Below, piece after piece: positions 5,854-5,990 of a stretch of DNA of 5,990 nt. The stretch comes from CAYXVJ01 sp050309435. Lineage in GTDB: Bacteria; Bacillota; Clostridia; Saccharofermentanales; Fastidiosipilaceae. Under the pieces are notes generated by a model. That model was not told the origin of the DNA. It searched no databases and was given only the letters and a program-made list of their open reading frames with translations. Each line of letters opens with the position of its first letter. The first letter of the stretch is position 1. Where the stretch lies: positions 1 through 5,990 of the forward strand of contig JBNRMJ010000025.1 of assembly GCA_050309435.1 (NCBI GenBank), given 5' to 3'. A program made the translations under genes and the position numbers.

Positions 5854-5990
5854 ATGACCTATGTACTGGATATTATCCGCTTTGCGTTGAATGACGGGCC
5901 GGGCATACGCACGGCCGTCTTTCTTAAAGGTTGTCCTTTAAGATGTAAATTTTGTCATAATCCCGAGTCACAGGAGTACCGGCCCGAGCT
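5854..5990 (+). CDS. Glycyl radical enzyme activating enzyme, radical SAM (partial, cut by window end)
   Basis: Forty-five codons are visible. The start MTYVLDIIRFALNDGPGIRT is the standard opening of GRE activases, and KGCPLRCKFCHNPESQ carries the radical-SAM CxxxCxxC cluster motif (C27, C31, C34) that binds the SAM-coordinating [4Fe-4S] cluster. The enzyme cleaves S-adenosylmethionine and abstracts hydrogen from the glycine of its partner, here surely G627 of the GRE encoded just upstream. Activases of eliminase-type GREs usually carry an extra ferredoxin-like insert with more cysteines after this point; that region is beyond the window, so its presence cannot be judged. The gene is co-directional, 26 bases after the GRE stop, with a good ribosome site. 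Confidence 0.95.
   Translation, partial: MTYVLDIIRFALNDGPGIRTAVFLKGCPLRCKFCHNPESQEYRPE

Noticed and set aside
1..5990. CRISPR arrays, tRNA or rRNA genes, insertion sequences, riboswitches
   Set aside because: No regularly spaced repeats, tRNA-like cloverleaf, transposase or terminal inverted repeats were seen. The short inverted repeats found are the terminator and the operator-like site.

Overview
The window is one plus-strand gene cluster of about 50% GC. It is preceded by roughly 285 bases of much more AT-rich DNA (my hand count is about 28% G+C for bases 1-300, against 52% for 301-360). The gene content is a glycyl radical enzyme (GRE) with its radical-SAM activase, a LacI-type regulator, a DUF4867 protein and a cytosolic GH13-type enzyme. 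This points to an anaerobic, sugar-using bacterium, most likely a gut-type Clostridia/Firmicutes or a spirochaete-like fermenter. I cannot fix the taxon from sequence alone.

Layout: (1) bases 1-164, the 3' end of an unrecognised AT-rich gene; (2) 165-284, AT-rich spacer with a textbook rho-independent terminator at 220-254; (3) about 285-2021, a GH13 (alpha-amylase superfamily) enzyme whose frame opens upstream of its first ATG without any start codon; (4) 2022-2110, a short leader with a cre-like LacI-family operator candidate and an overlapping inverted repeat; (5) 2111-2767, a DUF4867 cupin-like protein; (6) 2777-3778, a LacI-family repressor; (7) about 3797-5827, a GRE with recognisable Cys and Gly radical motifs but no amino-terminal region; (8) 5854 to the window end, the start of the GRE-activating enzyme, cut by the window edge.

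Working model (inference): the LacI protein senses a sugar-like ligand and controls its own cluster through the operator in front of the DUF4867 gene. The GH13 enzyme would release or rearrange a glycoside in the cytosol. The activase would install a glycyl radical on the GRE, whose Cys-x-Glu active-site motif fits C-O or C-X bond elimination (dehydratase type) rather than pyruvate formate-lyase chemistry. DUF4867, a cupin-like protein of unknown function, would handle an intermediate. The substrate is unknown.

The oddest feature is that both large enzymes (GH13 and GRE) have protein-like reading frame continuing upstream of the first usable start codon until an in-frame stop, with no credible start or ribosome binding site. 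For the GH13 gene this coincides with the sharp GC step near 285. The cluster may be partly decayed, rearranged or chimeric, or the starts may be non-standard. The rest of each gene, including the catalytic residues, looks intact.
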